This document shows, in pieces, positions 43,909 through 54,377 of a DNA stretch of 64,000 nucleotides. The stretch is taken from positions 8,246,001 through 8,310,000 of the forward strand of contig VNWV01000001.1 of NCBI GenBank assembly GCA_009801085.1. Reading direction: 5' to 3'. Positions within the stretch are counted from its first letter, which is position 1, and each line of letters opens with the position of its first letter. Source of the stretch: Lasiodiplodia sp. COLG20. Its lineage: Eukaryota; Ascomycota; Dothideomycetes; Botryosphaeriales; Botryosphaeriaceae. Below the pieces are notes generated by a model. It worked only from the letters and a program-made list of their open reading frames with translations, was not told where the DNA came from and made no database searches. Both the position numbers and the translations under genes were made by a program.

Positions 43909-46900
43909 TCAGAGGAGCAAGCTGGCAGCAATTCTACTCTGATTGGGAATCGCGCGTTTGGGAACCGACGAGAGGGATTTTTGCCTCCTCTCGTTGCGTT
44001 TTCGCATGCGTTCCTCGCGTTCTGCCTTCTCCAGGTCAAGCTGCCCGATCGCTCCGAAAAACGGCGAGGACTGCGTTTTGAGCTGTGTCCTTGGAAGTGG
44101 AGCCCCCCGGCGCTGGGGTTTATTGACGAAACCAGTTGGCAAACCTTCTTCGGGGTTCGCCGGCCGCACCGACAGCCTCGAGGCTGGTCGAACGGTCGTA
44201 CAGTTCCTAGAGTCGCGTGTTAGTAAACGCAGGCCGCCGCAGTCATGGGACACTTACGTCATCATCCTTGCAGATTCTCACATCCAGTATCATACTCTTC
44301 ACATCGTCGTTGCGAGCGATGTTAGGATAGGGGAAGCCCTGTGCCCGTTGCATACCAACGATCACCTCGCCCATGATTGCGAATTTCTTCCAATTAATTC
44401 TCTCCTTACCCTCGACGCCACTGGGAGGCGCTTCTTTCTCCTGGGCGCTCGCTCTGTTGAGCGCAGCCTGCAGGGCAGCTGCATTACCAGGGTTACCGGT
44501 CAATGCGCTAAGAGCCTCCGCATTCGCTGGCGGACCACCGGACCGGGGGCTTGTGCTCCCGCCGAGCAGGCCGGCGTTGGATCCGCGTCGGTGTGGGTCG
44601 TTGACAAAAGTGGAGTTACCTTCTGCGGCGGAGACAAGGTCGCGGCGGTGAAGAGGAAGGTAGGGAATGCGCTCCCCGGAGCTGTTCTCCCAGGCAAGAC
44701 GGTACGCGAAGTGGCTCTTTTGCGTGCCCATGAGAATCTCGAGCTTCATGAAGTCCTTGGCCGTGGCTGGCGAGAGGAGGTCGCGTGTTGCTGAAAGGCG
44801 GTGGATCGCTGTTCCGTTCAAGCCTGCGAGAATAGCGCCGAGAGAGTTGTAATTGTTCAGTTCACGTAGTTTGCGTGCAACCTTCATGAACTTCTCGAGC
44901 ATCAAAGCGCGATGCTTTGGTTTGTCCCTCAGCAGAATGAAATTGGTAACCCAATAAGCCAGGTGATTGAAGTGTTCAATCATCCGGTCCACATTCTCCA
45001 AACTCTTGCACTTCTTCTTCTCTGCCGCATTCATGCTCACGTGGCGCACCAGGTCGCGGGGCCTGATGGATTGGAACATGATCCAGTCCATGCGCGTCAG
45101 TTCTCGGGCGATATTATCTTCAGACTCTCCCATGAGCAGGTGCCATTGTGTCTTGGTGAGAGTGACGCGAGGTATGGGGACGAGTAGCTTGGCTTGTTGC
45201 CGTGCCTGCTCGATAGCGTTCATCATTGTCTGGGAGGAGCTGGTGGCTGTGGTAGAGGTGCTAATGGAGCGTTCAGGGTGGCCTGTGGACGTGTCCGTGG
45301 TGTTCGTGGAACCGCGCGTTATGCTGATGGTAAGCTCTGTTGCGCTCTTGGGCAATTCTTCCTCCAGTACCTCGTGCAAGATGGAGTGACCGGAGAGTGC
45401 GTTCTCGCGATGCTTGTCACTACAAGCCCAGTCTGTATCATCGTCTTCCAAAACAGCATCAAGATCAGCCAAGATTTCCTTGGACGCAACGGCAAAAATG
45501 CGGTTGCTAGCCAGCCGATTCACGAATAAGAACACCATGCGTTTTGTCATAGGGTGAGCAAAGTCACCCGGATATGAGCTGAGCCACTGCTCCATGATCG
45601 ACAAGTGGCGCAGTTGCGCTATGGTGCGGACCATTTGCGGACTCCTGTCGTTCTCGAGTGCGTCAAAGCGCTTGATAAGGGCCTCGAGTAATTGGCTCGG
45701 GGCAGCGAACTTTCGGTAGAGGGCAAGGAATATGGAGACGAATTTGGTGTCCTGTTTGGACAGCGGCTGGGAGACCAAGCGGTCGACGAGCTGCTCGAAC
45801 GTGTAGCCATTCTCATCGGAGGGCATGACGGAGATGATGCTGGGCTCGTAGTCTGACGAGTCGGCACCGTCAGAACCGTATGACTCGTAGCCGGGGGACT
45901 CTTCGAGGTCGAGGAAGGAGTTGGTGGGAGCGCGGTTCTTGGCGCGCGCTTCTGCATCGTTGTCTGACAGAATCTTCAGACGCGAACCGGAGAACTCTGA
46001 GCTCGCACGCTCATGCCGACGCTTCCAGCTAGGGCGGGGAGAGACAGGCTGCAGGGCGGATGAATTGGATGTGGCGCGGCGGCGTTGTGCGGCGGCGAGC
46101 TTGCTAGCGGGTGTATCTTAAATGGGTACGACGTTAGACGAGGCCACGGTACGCTAACAGGCAGAACAGCGTGGAAGGATGGAATGATGGGTGGAAGACG
46201 ACAAGCGTGAAACATGTTGCAGCAATGAAACGGCAGCTGCGTGCGTAATGTTATATGGGGGACTGCGCCAACGGCCCGAGCGTGCACGCGCCGCCAGCCA
46301 TGGATGCGGCGCGGCGGGCAGGGACCAGGGGCGCGGAGGGGCAGGCGTTCGTGTAGATGCACTCACCCTGTCGCGACGCGAGAATGGCCCGCAGCATGAC
46401 AGAAAGACAGATTCGCTGGCTTTCGGGCGAGCCGTCTGAGCTCTGAAACGCGGGTAAGTCGCCAACCAGCGTCTTCGCGCGCTGCTCCACCACAGCTGGA
46501 TCCACCTGGCGATGGGCCGGGTGGTTGTCGCACTTGCAGCCGACCAGGACGCACGGCAACGCCGCTTTGTGGACGACATCTGTGCAGAGGCAAAGGAAAC
46601 GTTAGCCGCGACGCCCGACAAGACGGTTGGGCTGCGATCGGCGGGCGGATTCCAGGCCCGCGGGCACTGATCCTGCTCCGAGCTGCCGGCTCGCGGCGCT
46701 GCCGGAATTGGGGGTGAGGGATATACTGACTTAGCATGCCCGGCACCTGTGCCAGGCTCTCCTGATTCATAACGTCGTATAGCATCAGCGCGCCATCGAT
46801 CCGTGGCGCAGGCATGTCGTCGATTTTTTCCGGCCAGCAGATGCGGTCGTCGTGCTCAATGTCCAGCTCCTCGAAGGGGACCTCGACCAGGCGCACCGTG

Positions 46901-47751
46901 TACACGGTGCCGTCAATGGACATCTTGCGCGTGGCGGTGCGCACCTGCGAGCGGGAGCGCAGGTCAAAGGCGCGGTCTATGAAGCGCGTCTTGCCCACTT
47001 TGGAGTCGCCAATGACGCCGATGTTGATGTCGTCGACGGCCTGCAAGATGCGGCGGTCAGCGGAAGCCGGGGCAGAGCGCGCCGAAGCGGGGAGAGTACG
47101 TGCCTGCACATCCATCGCGGCGCTGGGTCTCTTCTGCTGCTCTGGAGATTTTCGGAGGGGGTCGTCAGGGTCGCCGGGGCTCTGGTCGGCGAGGCGCTGG
47201 ATGACGCTCTGGTAGCGCAGGAAGAAGGGATCGCGGCTGATGGAGTCGCCGTCGTCGTCGCTGCTGCTGTCGCTGACGTCGGGGTGCCGCGCGCGGGCTA
47301 CGTGACCATTCTTTGCGCCGCCATGCGGGGGATACGGCGACTGCTTTGGGACTTGGGGCGCGGAATTGGCCCTGCTGCCGAGCGGCGGGCGCTGCAGTTT
47401 AGGCGGGCTGGCGGTGGAGACGCTCTTCGTGCGGGCTTGGTGTTGAGGCGCGACGGAGGGCGCCAGGGTCGTCGTCGCGGGCGGCGCGAGCGAGCGGCTC
47501 GGGGGATGCTGCAGCTGCAAGAGTGGATCCTTGGAGGGAGCGGGCGGCGGCGAATCTGCGAGGCGCAGCGGCGGGAGCAGGGCGTTCGAGCGGGAGTGGA
47601 GTGGCGAGTTTGGCTGCTGGTCGCGATGGTGGGCAGCGGAGGTTGAAGAGGCGCGGGACGCGGACGTGTGGCCTGGTGCTGGTGCGCGGTCGGAGGCCGC
47701 TTCTATCGACGGGCGCCGGTGACTCCCCCCTTGTCGCTGCGCCAGCGTCAT
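43909..47751 (-). CDS. Ras-like GTPase domain fused to a RasGEF (CDC25-type) protein
   Basis: Main exons: 47751-46731, 46579-46367, 46116-44258, then a short 3' exon from 44206. The start is the first ATG (MTLAQRQGG); upstream initiators are non-ATG. Residues 1-240 are disordered, Pro/Ser-rich. A Ras-type domain follows: INIGVIGDSKVGKTRF (P-loop 248-255), VYTVRLVEVPFEELD, ALMLYDVMNQESL, and after intron 1 LPCVLVGCKCD in the N/TKxD position. A linker leads to a RasGEF N-module (from about 509: ENGYTFEQLVDRL) and a catalytic CDC25 domain (about 720-1030: NIARELTRMDWIMFQSIRPR, HFNHLAYWV, LNNYNSLGAILAGLNG). ELYDRSTSLEA starts the last exon. One frame stops there at 44120 (1059 aa); a 61-nt intron (44113-44173) would instead join a charged, coding-like frame (EKAEREERMRKRNERRQKSL) ending at 43909 (1109 aa). 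It should activate a Ras-family GTPase at membranes. Confidence 0.9.
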
Positions 47752-50700
47752 CCCTCCGTTTTGGCAATGCACCCCGGGCACCTACGGCGAGTCGAGGGCA
47801 GGGGTTGCGGGCGCGCAGCAAGCATGCACGTTGGTGGGCTCACGCGAGGGGCGCCGGGATGGCTGCGGGACTGCCGCTGGGTTGCAGGCAGGATGCAGGA
47901 TGATGCAGAGGAGAGCGGCGATACGGCGATGTCGATTGTCGATGGAGGCTATGTGATGCGCGCAGCGCTGTGAAGCACTAAAGGTCCCGGCGCAGGCAGA
48001 CCCTGCGCACTGCTCTGTTTGCAGAGGGCCGCCCGCTCGCATCGTGCAGTAGATTGACTTCATCTCACCAGCCCGGTCATGCGCACGCCAGCCCTACCCA
48101 GCAGCTAAACCAGCCCGCCGACGCCCAGCAGCCTGCCCGCCCGTTCCAGCCGCCTCGCAAACGCGCCCGGGGGCCTGTCGCACGGCCGGCGTGCGTCCCG
48201 TCGCCGCCCGCGCATTTCGGCGTTGTGCGTGCGCGCGGGCGTGCGCACACTCACGGTCGCTGCATTTTTCTGCGATCCAGGTCTAACGGCCAGGCAGGGA
48301 TCAGGGCCTTGCCAGGGGGGTGCAGCGGAGCAGCGAGCCCACCACGCTGGACATCACCCACCCACCTCGCAAGCGCGCGATACGGACGCAAGCGCACGTG
48401 TCGGGTACGCCCGTACCAGCGCCCGGCCCAGCGCCCGCTGTGGCAGTTTTCAGCGCGCGGAGCCGCAGCCGCGAGGGCGCGCAGAAAGGCGACGGGAGAG
48501 ACGCGCTTGTGGGAGGGTTGGGCGGGCCAGACTCTGCGCGCTCACGACTCGCCGCGCTGCCGCTGGAACGCTTCCTACTCGCCCGGGGAAGGTGTGGCGG
48601 CCGTTCCGGCGTCAAGAGACTCTGATCGCAGCAGATCATCGCTCTCCGCGCAGCGCAGAGGCCCGTGAGTCCGCGTGTCTGAGATTGCTGCGAGGGCGCC
48701 GCTGCAGCCTGCGTCTGCGCGACACGCGCAGCGGCCCACTGGCCCTGCTGCAGCCGTCCGCTGAGCACTGAGCGCCGGTGCAGCCCGCCGCCGTGCTGTG
48801 CATGGCGTTGACAGCAGCCACCGCTCAGGGGATGCCTCCGATAAGGAAGCGCCTGGGCGACGAGCCGTGACCTCACGCTGTCGGCTGCAGCGGAATGCCA
48901 GAGTCGGTTCCCATTGGATGCGCCGCGCAGCCTTAGGGCCAGCGTCCGCCCTCTATCCAGACCTCACCTCAGAACCTCCCCGCCGCGCCATGGTGCAGCC
49001 GGCCGAGATGCTGCGTGGGAAGGATGCCAATGGGCGGCCACATTCAGCAATTTCCACCAAGTCCCGCTGCTGAGCGATCAGTCCGGCTTTCACCCTCTGC
49101 AAACGCCCCGCTCTCCGCTCTCGCTGGTTGGAACGCCAGAGCCCCGTCCTCCCGTCGACCAGACGGAAAGCCGATCTCAATACTGGCTCCCGCCAGGTCG
49201 CAGATCCGTCGTACGATTGATCAACCCGTGCCGGGCTCTGAAGCAACGCGGAATTCTTGACCTGCCTCTTTCGCTCAACTTCGCTGGCTTCGCCGGGAGC
49301 GAGAGTTTGCAGTAGTTGCGATGAACTATCTATAGTCCCGAAGCCCCCGTGTCGTCCATTCCCCCCTTGGGCATGGCCAGTCTGCGGCCCCGACTCGCGC
49401 ATACCCCCCCTTCCCCTCATGCGGCAAAAGCAACAGCAGGGAAAATCATCATCCATGTGTCGTGCCTCGACATCAATTAAGCTTAACCACGATGGGCGCG
49501 ATTGCGTGCACCCCAACGTGCCGCATTTGAACACTAGCACACGACGTGCACACATCGGCCAGAACGCGTCCAATTTCTTCGTCCGTCATCGCAGCCGATG
49601 CCGGTGCTTGTGCCGGCAGAGGGGCGCCCAAGCTGGACGATGAGCGACAGCCGGGGCTGACCAGGGGGCCCCACATGAACAGGTCGTCAGCTACTTCAGC
49701 TGTACGTCTCCACAAAGGCCACTGACTCTCAACGCGCTTGCTGACTCTTGCTGAGTCCCCATCCAGCCTACCCTTCCTTACCAAAAGCGATCCGTAGCTT
49801 CTGAACGCGAAGCGTCAGAATCAGCCCACGGCGTCCGCATGCCCGCGCTTCTTGAAACCAGCAGAGAACACGCGCGCCGGGGGCGCATAAGGTGCACGAC
49901 GGTCTCGAGACCCGCACTGACACGCACTGCCCTGTCGATTCGCAAACAACGCGGAATTCAGCCCAGTTCTCGCAGATACATGAGAGGACAGAGGAAAGAT
50001 GGTGAATCTCGTCAGATGCACCTCCACTTTGCCCCATCGCGCGCGTAATCCCGCGTCCGAACTTTCCTCGACTATAAACCGCCCGTCACTAATCAGCAGC
50101 AACGCACACCCTTGCGCCATCCATGCGCATTGCCAGCACGAGAAGGAAAATAAAGAAAAATGATCGCCGCGCTGAAAAAAGAGCTCGCTCCACCTCTCAT
50201 CGGCTAATTCATCGAATCAAGCACGTTCACTGGCCTTCCGAGGAGCCCCCCGGCTAAGCGAAGTATTGCGCAAGGGAGGAAGAACCGCATAGCGCGCGTG
50301 TGTCTCAGAAAATCACCATGTTATCATCCGCACTTATCGCCAAACTATACACACAAAAATAAGTCCTTGTCTCAAGAAGCAATCTATTGTGGATCCCCCA
50401 CTCCACCAAAAGAGACCTCCACACACCTCCCTTTGGAAACCCGGGGCAAAGGGTCAATAGTCAGATCCCTCGTTCCAAATTCCCCCGTTTAGTACTCATC
50501 ACCGCTGCGAACAACCGGTCAGAGATTTTCCCGTGCTCCCTTTATCGCGATCAATCGAATCACATGCCTATATACCCTTGTCTTCTCTTTTCTTCACCTC
50601 GGTACGTACCCACCTCGTCTTAGTAGTGTCTCCACCAAATAGCTTGTATTGCAATTACTGTACAAGCCACCCGGATCCTCGTACTCGGCTCCGACAAAGC

Positions 50701-51785
50701 GAATCCCCCTATCCGAAAAGCGAGCGAGTACGACATACATCCACAGCCAACATGAACTCCTAGACATGCATCAGAAGGGAGATAACTCCGTTGACAGACG
50801 AAACCAACTCAGCCCACAGCCCCAGCCTTATCTCCTCGCCCGCTCGCCTCGTCTCAGATCCGTTACACGCAACACCAGCCTCAGCCCTCTACGCTGAGAG
50901 CGCGCGAGTCGCTGCTGCGGAGCCATTGGGTACTCCCATGAACTGGACCCCATGTACTCCACTGTTTGTAAGAAATGACGTGCACCTCGCGGCTGCGCCA
51001 CACGGCCCGGTCGGGCCCATCATCCCTCGCGCCTATTGTAACGACCGAGGGCGATTGGATGGCGATAGATTAAGAAAAACCCTTGGGAGGAGCAACGCAC
51101 AAAGCGCCAGCAGCCTACCGCATCACGACCAATTCCCTTATACACGTCTCACTATACTTTCCCGGGTCAATGATAAATGGAAAGAATATCACGAGGATCT
51201 TATAATGCGCAACTCGGCATGCCTAAGCGAGAAACATCGAGGCAGGTGACGCACGCCACACGTCAATGAGGGGGGAAAGGGATGAGGGAGCAACGAGCTG
51301 TGATGACCCGCCCTCAGTTACTTGCGGAATGTATCGTCTCTCAGTACCATGCGAAGGGTGCTACATTCTCCCTACGCGGGCAGTTGAAATGAATATCAGG
51401 TTACGACCGTAAGATCAAAACCTGTACAAGTCATTGAGACACATGCTTCAACACCCCGGCACGTAGGGGGCCATTTTTCTACTAACATCTATTGATATTG
51501 GTCTTTTGCAATCCTCTGTGCGCTAAGCGACGATGAAGATAGAAATATGGTTAACTAACGAAATCTATGAGACAAGCCGATGGGATAGGGCTCCAAGAGG
51601 AAATCATGGCGCTTGGCCACGTAAGGAAATACTGCGATGAGGATGCAACAAAAGAAACGATCTAACTACCAATGACCATCATATCATCCTCCCCTTGAAA
51701 ATAGAAAGAAAAAGAGTTCTATGCACATGAAGTGTACATCCTTACTAGGCTAAACAGCCCTGCTTCTTTCGCACCCTTGTCCTCC
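47752..51785. other. Gene-poor stretch of ~4 kb
   Basis: The first 1.5 kb is very GC-rich (promoter side of the RasGEF gene), which leaves long but meaningless open frames on all strands. No domain is recognised. A short minus frame at about 49473-49589 (MTDEEIGRVLADVCTSC) is coding-like but too short to call. From 50.2 kb on the sequence is ordinary intergenic, ending in the 3' flank of the next gene. Confidence 0.5.
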
Positions 51786-54377
51786 TCACTTCCCCTTTTT
51801 CCAAAAAGCCAACCGGCTTGGACTCCTGAGAACATGATGCTCTTCTCCTCCACTCAGCATCGCTTCATCGACAGCTTTGCCGCTATCCCTTCGCCAAAAG
51901 ACCAGCCTAGTCGAATTCTTTGCGGCGTGACCCTCAGCATCCTTCTCCTCGCCTACTTTCCCCTTTACCGGCAAAGTCGATGACCTCTGTATGCCCGTAG
52001 TAGGGCCGCCGGACGACGTCTCCCGCCCCTGAGGTCCCACACCACGACCAGGTGCGTCCGCGGAGGCAGAGGCGGGACAAGAGGTAGAAACGAAGGTGAC
52101 GCTCTTCCTCCTGCCCAGCGTCTTGTTGCTGTACTCATCCCCCCCTCTCACCTCCATCGCGCTCTGACTCCTCTTTTCCCTCACCACACCCCGTTGGTGC
52201 TGCTGGGGCTGGAGCTGGCCCGGCCTTGCGACGCCACCACCAACCATCACCCTTGCCCCTCTTCCCTGCGAGGGACCTGGCCATGGGACGGAGGATGGTG
52301 CCGATGCTGAAACAGGCGACATGACGGTTCCATACTCACGCTGTCCACGAGCCTTGTTCATACTCGTGCTCCGCTGCCCAGTAGACGTCGTAGTGACAGT
52401 GGTCGAGGAGCTTTTCTGCCTGGGAGCCATAGACGGCCTCTTCTTGGAGAAGCGATCAGGCGCAGGCAGCGGCGAGATTTCTGGCAGCGGTGCCAACGCC
52501 ACAGCAGCCTTTCCCGACGCTTTTCCAGGGAAAGAATGAAGACTAGGTGACTGTTCGCCGTGGAGCTGACCGTCTGCGGAAGAGTAGAAGAGGTGCTGCG
52601 GGATCCGTGCTTCGAAGGAGGACGAACGACGGAGGGGAGGAAGCGTGGGTGACGAGCTGGTTCTCATGCTGACAAGGGGGTTGGTGGAGCTGTTGGTGGG
52701 GCCGAAACCTGGGTGCATTGGAATGGTGTCGGAAGAGTCGACAGGGGATAGGGTGATACTCGGAGACGGAATGGTGGTGGGCGAAAGCGGGGAGGATGAA
52801 GACGGGGCTTGCTGGAGGGTAATGATTTCGTCTGAGCTGTGCAGGCTGGGGATGTGCAACAACGCTGGTAATTGCGGCGGGCCGCGTCGTGCTGATGACG
52901 ATGCACTCTTGCTTACGTCGGGGACGCGGACACTTTGCCTGTGGCTCGTCTTCATCTCTGGCGTTCTGTTCGTCCTCTTTCTCTCACCATCTGATGCGAC
53001 GTCTCTTTCGTCTCCACTCGGCACCTCCGTAGTGAGACAGCTTCTTCCGAGCCCAGGAACATGCAAGTGAAGAGGATGATGTGACGAAAACTTCTCCATC
53101 TCATCCCTTTGGCTCCAGTCCGGACGCCTCCCAAACACATGCTCGCCAGACTTACCCAGCTCACCGTTCGCCTGTGTACCGTCACTTCCCTCCACGCACC
53201 CGGTGCTCCTGCTCTTCTGCAATATTTTTCCTCCGTTCCCTCTCATCACATCTAGCTCCGACGTGCTGGTCGGCCTCGCCCTCCGGGCACTTGCACTCTT
53301 GCGCACGGATTTCTGCTGTCTCTCCGGAGCCATTGCCTGTGTGTTCATCCCGCGCTGCGTAGACACGTACACACGCCACATTTGGTCCGCATCTGCCTCG
53401 AGGAGAGGCATAGAGCGCCTCGTGCTCCTGCGGCTTCCATGCGCCTCCTTGGTGCGCATTTTCTCGCGCTCAAGCTCCAGAGTCGCGAGGCGCATCGACG
53501 AAGACTTGCGCAAGTCGGCTCCCGGGGCGCGGACGCGCTTCTCGTTGGCGCGGGCGGACGAAGAGCGCTTGACATTGCCATTGCCCATGACGGGCGACGA
53601 CGACTTCAGCGCCAGCAATGGGTCATTGTTGCCAGCCGAGTTGACAGCACCGCTGCCTGCTAGGGCATTCAGGCGCCTCGCGAGCTCCCCGGCCGCGACA
53701 GGCGCATTGAGACCTTTACTCGCGTGCAGCGCAAGCGATCGCCTCGTTGCCCTCCGGGCCTCCTGCCGCAGTGCTTCCAGCGTCACCAGGTCTTCATTTG
53801 ACCGAGGCGCCGTGGCGTAAGGCAGCGATTCGGCCACCGCACGCGACGAAGCCAACAATGCCGTATTTCCGTTGTTAAGCGCTGCATGGGAAGACTTTTT
53901 CGAGAGGCTTGCGGCGGTTCCCGTGTTGGGACTAGCGGGCGAATGTGCCGACGCGGTGGCAGATTTTGTGCGTGGGTTCAGCAACGGCTGATTAGCTCCA
54001 TTTCTGGTCTGCTGCTGTTGGCCAGAGGAAGCAGCATGACGTGCGGCAGTCACTGACGATGACGACGCTTGTCTCGAGATTGCGGAAGGTCGTGCAGGAG
54101 GCGCTGCTGCATCTGATCCTGGTTCCAGGGAAGCGAGGTAGCGCTCTAGGCGTCGGGTCAACTCGGCCGGATCGAAGGGTATGTGCGGTGCGCTCGGCTG
54201 CGGCGCAGGCTTGAAGGCATAATTATTGAAAGAGAAAGGGTTGCTGGCCGGCTTGACGGTGGATGCCCGCTTGTTCCCATCGGCGGAAAATTTATTGGGG
54301 ATGGCAGAGAAGCGCTGGATTGCGTGGTCGAAGTCAGCACATGCCGATGAAAGAACGGCTCGGAAGAATGCAGGCAT
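51786..54377 (-). CDS. Large Ser-rich protein of unknown function
   Basis: A single open frame of 863 residues from ATG 54377. The N-terminus (FFRAVLSSACADFDHAIQRF) is the only clearly helical part; NPFSFNNYAF and an AELTRRLERYLASLEPG helix follow. The rest is Ser/Pro/Arg-rich, basic and probably disordered, with many SxxS and RRS/RKS phosphorylation-like motifs. The C-terminus contains a repeated motif, TRLVFWRRD and SRLAFWKKGK. No catalytic domain, signal peptide or membrane segment is visible. An alternative first exon (MTAAAFPK, near 54465) in another frame is possible. The uninterrupted 2.6-kb frame is well beyond chance, so this is a real gene, but I do not recognise the family. Confidence 0.75.
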   Translation of the reverse strand: MPAFFRAVLSSACADFDHAIQRFSAIPNKFSADGNKRASTVKPASNPFSFNNYAFKPAPQPSAPHIPFDPAELTRRLERYLASLEPGSDAAAPPARPSAISRQASSSSVTAARHAASSGQQQQTRNGANQPLLNPRTKSATASAHSPASPNTGTAASLSKKSSHAALNNGNTALLASSRAVAESLPYATAPRSNEDLVTLEALRQEARRATRRSLALHASKGLNAPVAAGELARRLNALAGSGAVNSAGNNDPLLALKSSSPVMGNGNVKRSSSARANEKRVRAPGADLRKSSSMRLATLELEREKMRTKEAHGSRRSTRRSMPLLEADADQMWRVYVSTQRGMNTQAMAPERQQKSVRKSASARRARPTSTSELDVMRGNGGKILQKSRSTGCVEGSDGTQANGELGKSGEHVFGRRPDWSQRDEMEKFSSHHPLHLHVPGLGRSCLTTEVPSGDERDVASDGERKRTNRTPEMKTSHRQSVRVPDVSKSASSSARRGPPQLPALLHIPSLHSSDEIITLQQAPSSSSPLSPTTIPSPSITLSPVDSSDTIPMHPGFGPTNSSTNPLVSMRTSSSPTLPPLRRSSSFEARIPQHLFYSSADGQLHGEQSPSLHSFPGKASGKAAVALAPLPEISPLPAPDRFSKKRPSMAPRQKSSSTTVTTTSTGQRSTSMNKARGQREYGTVMSPVSASAPSSVPWPGPSQGRGARVMVGGGVARPGQLQPQQHQRGVVREKRSQSAMEVRGGDEYSNKTLGRRKSVTFVSTSCPASASADAPGRGVGPQGRETSSGGPTTGIQRSSTLPVKGKVGEEKDAEGHAAKNSTRLVFWRRDSGKAVDEAMLSGGEEHHVLRSPSRLAFWKKGK

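Noticed and set aside
47043..47101. Possible 59-nt intron (GTACTC...TTGCAG) just before the GTPase domain
   Set aside because: It has plausible ends and a CTGAC branch site, but removing it would shift the frame relative to the long upstream open frame, so it was left unspliced.
48054..48876. Long overlapping frames on both strands near 48-49 kb
   Set aside because: The region is very GC-rich so stops are rare; all frames are Arg/Ala/Pro low complexity without domains.
49473..49784. Minus frame ending in MTDEEIGRVLADVCTSC and a short tail
   Set aside because: Coding-like for under 40 residues only; no family, no splice partner found.
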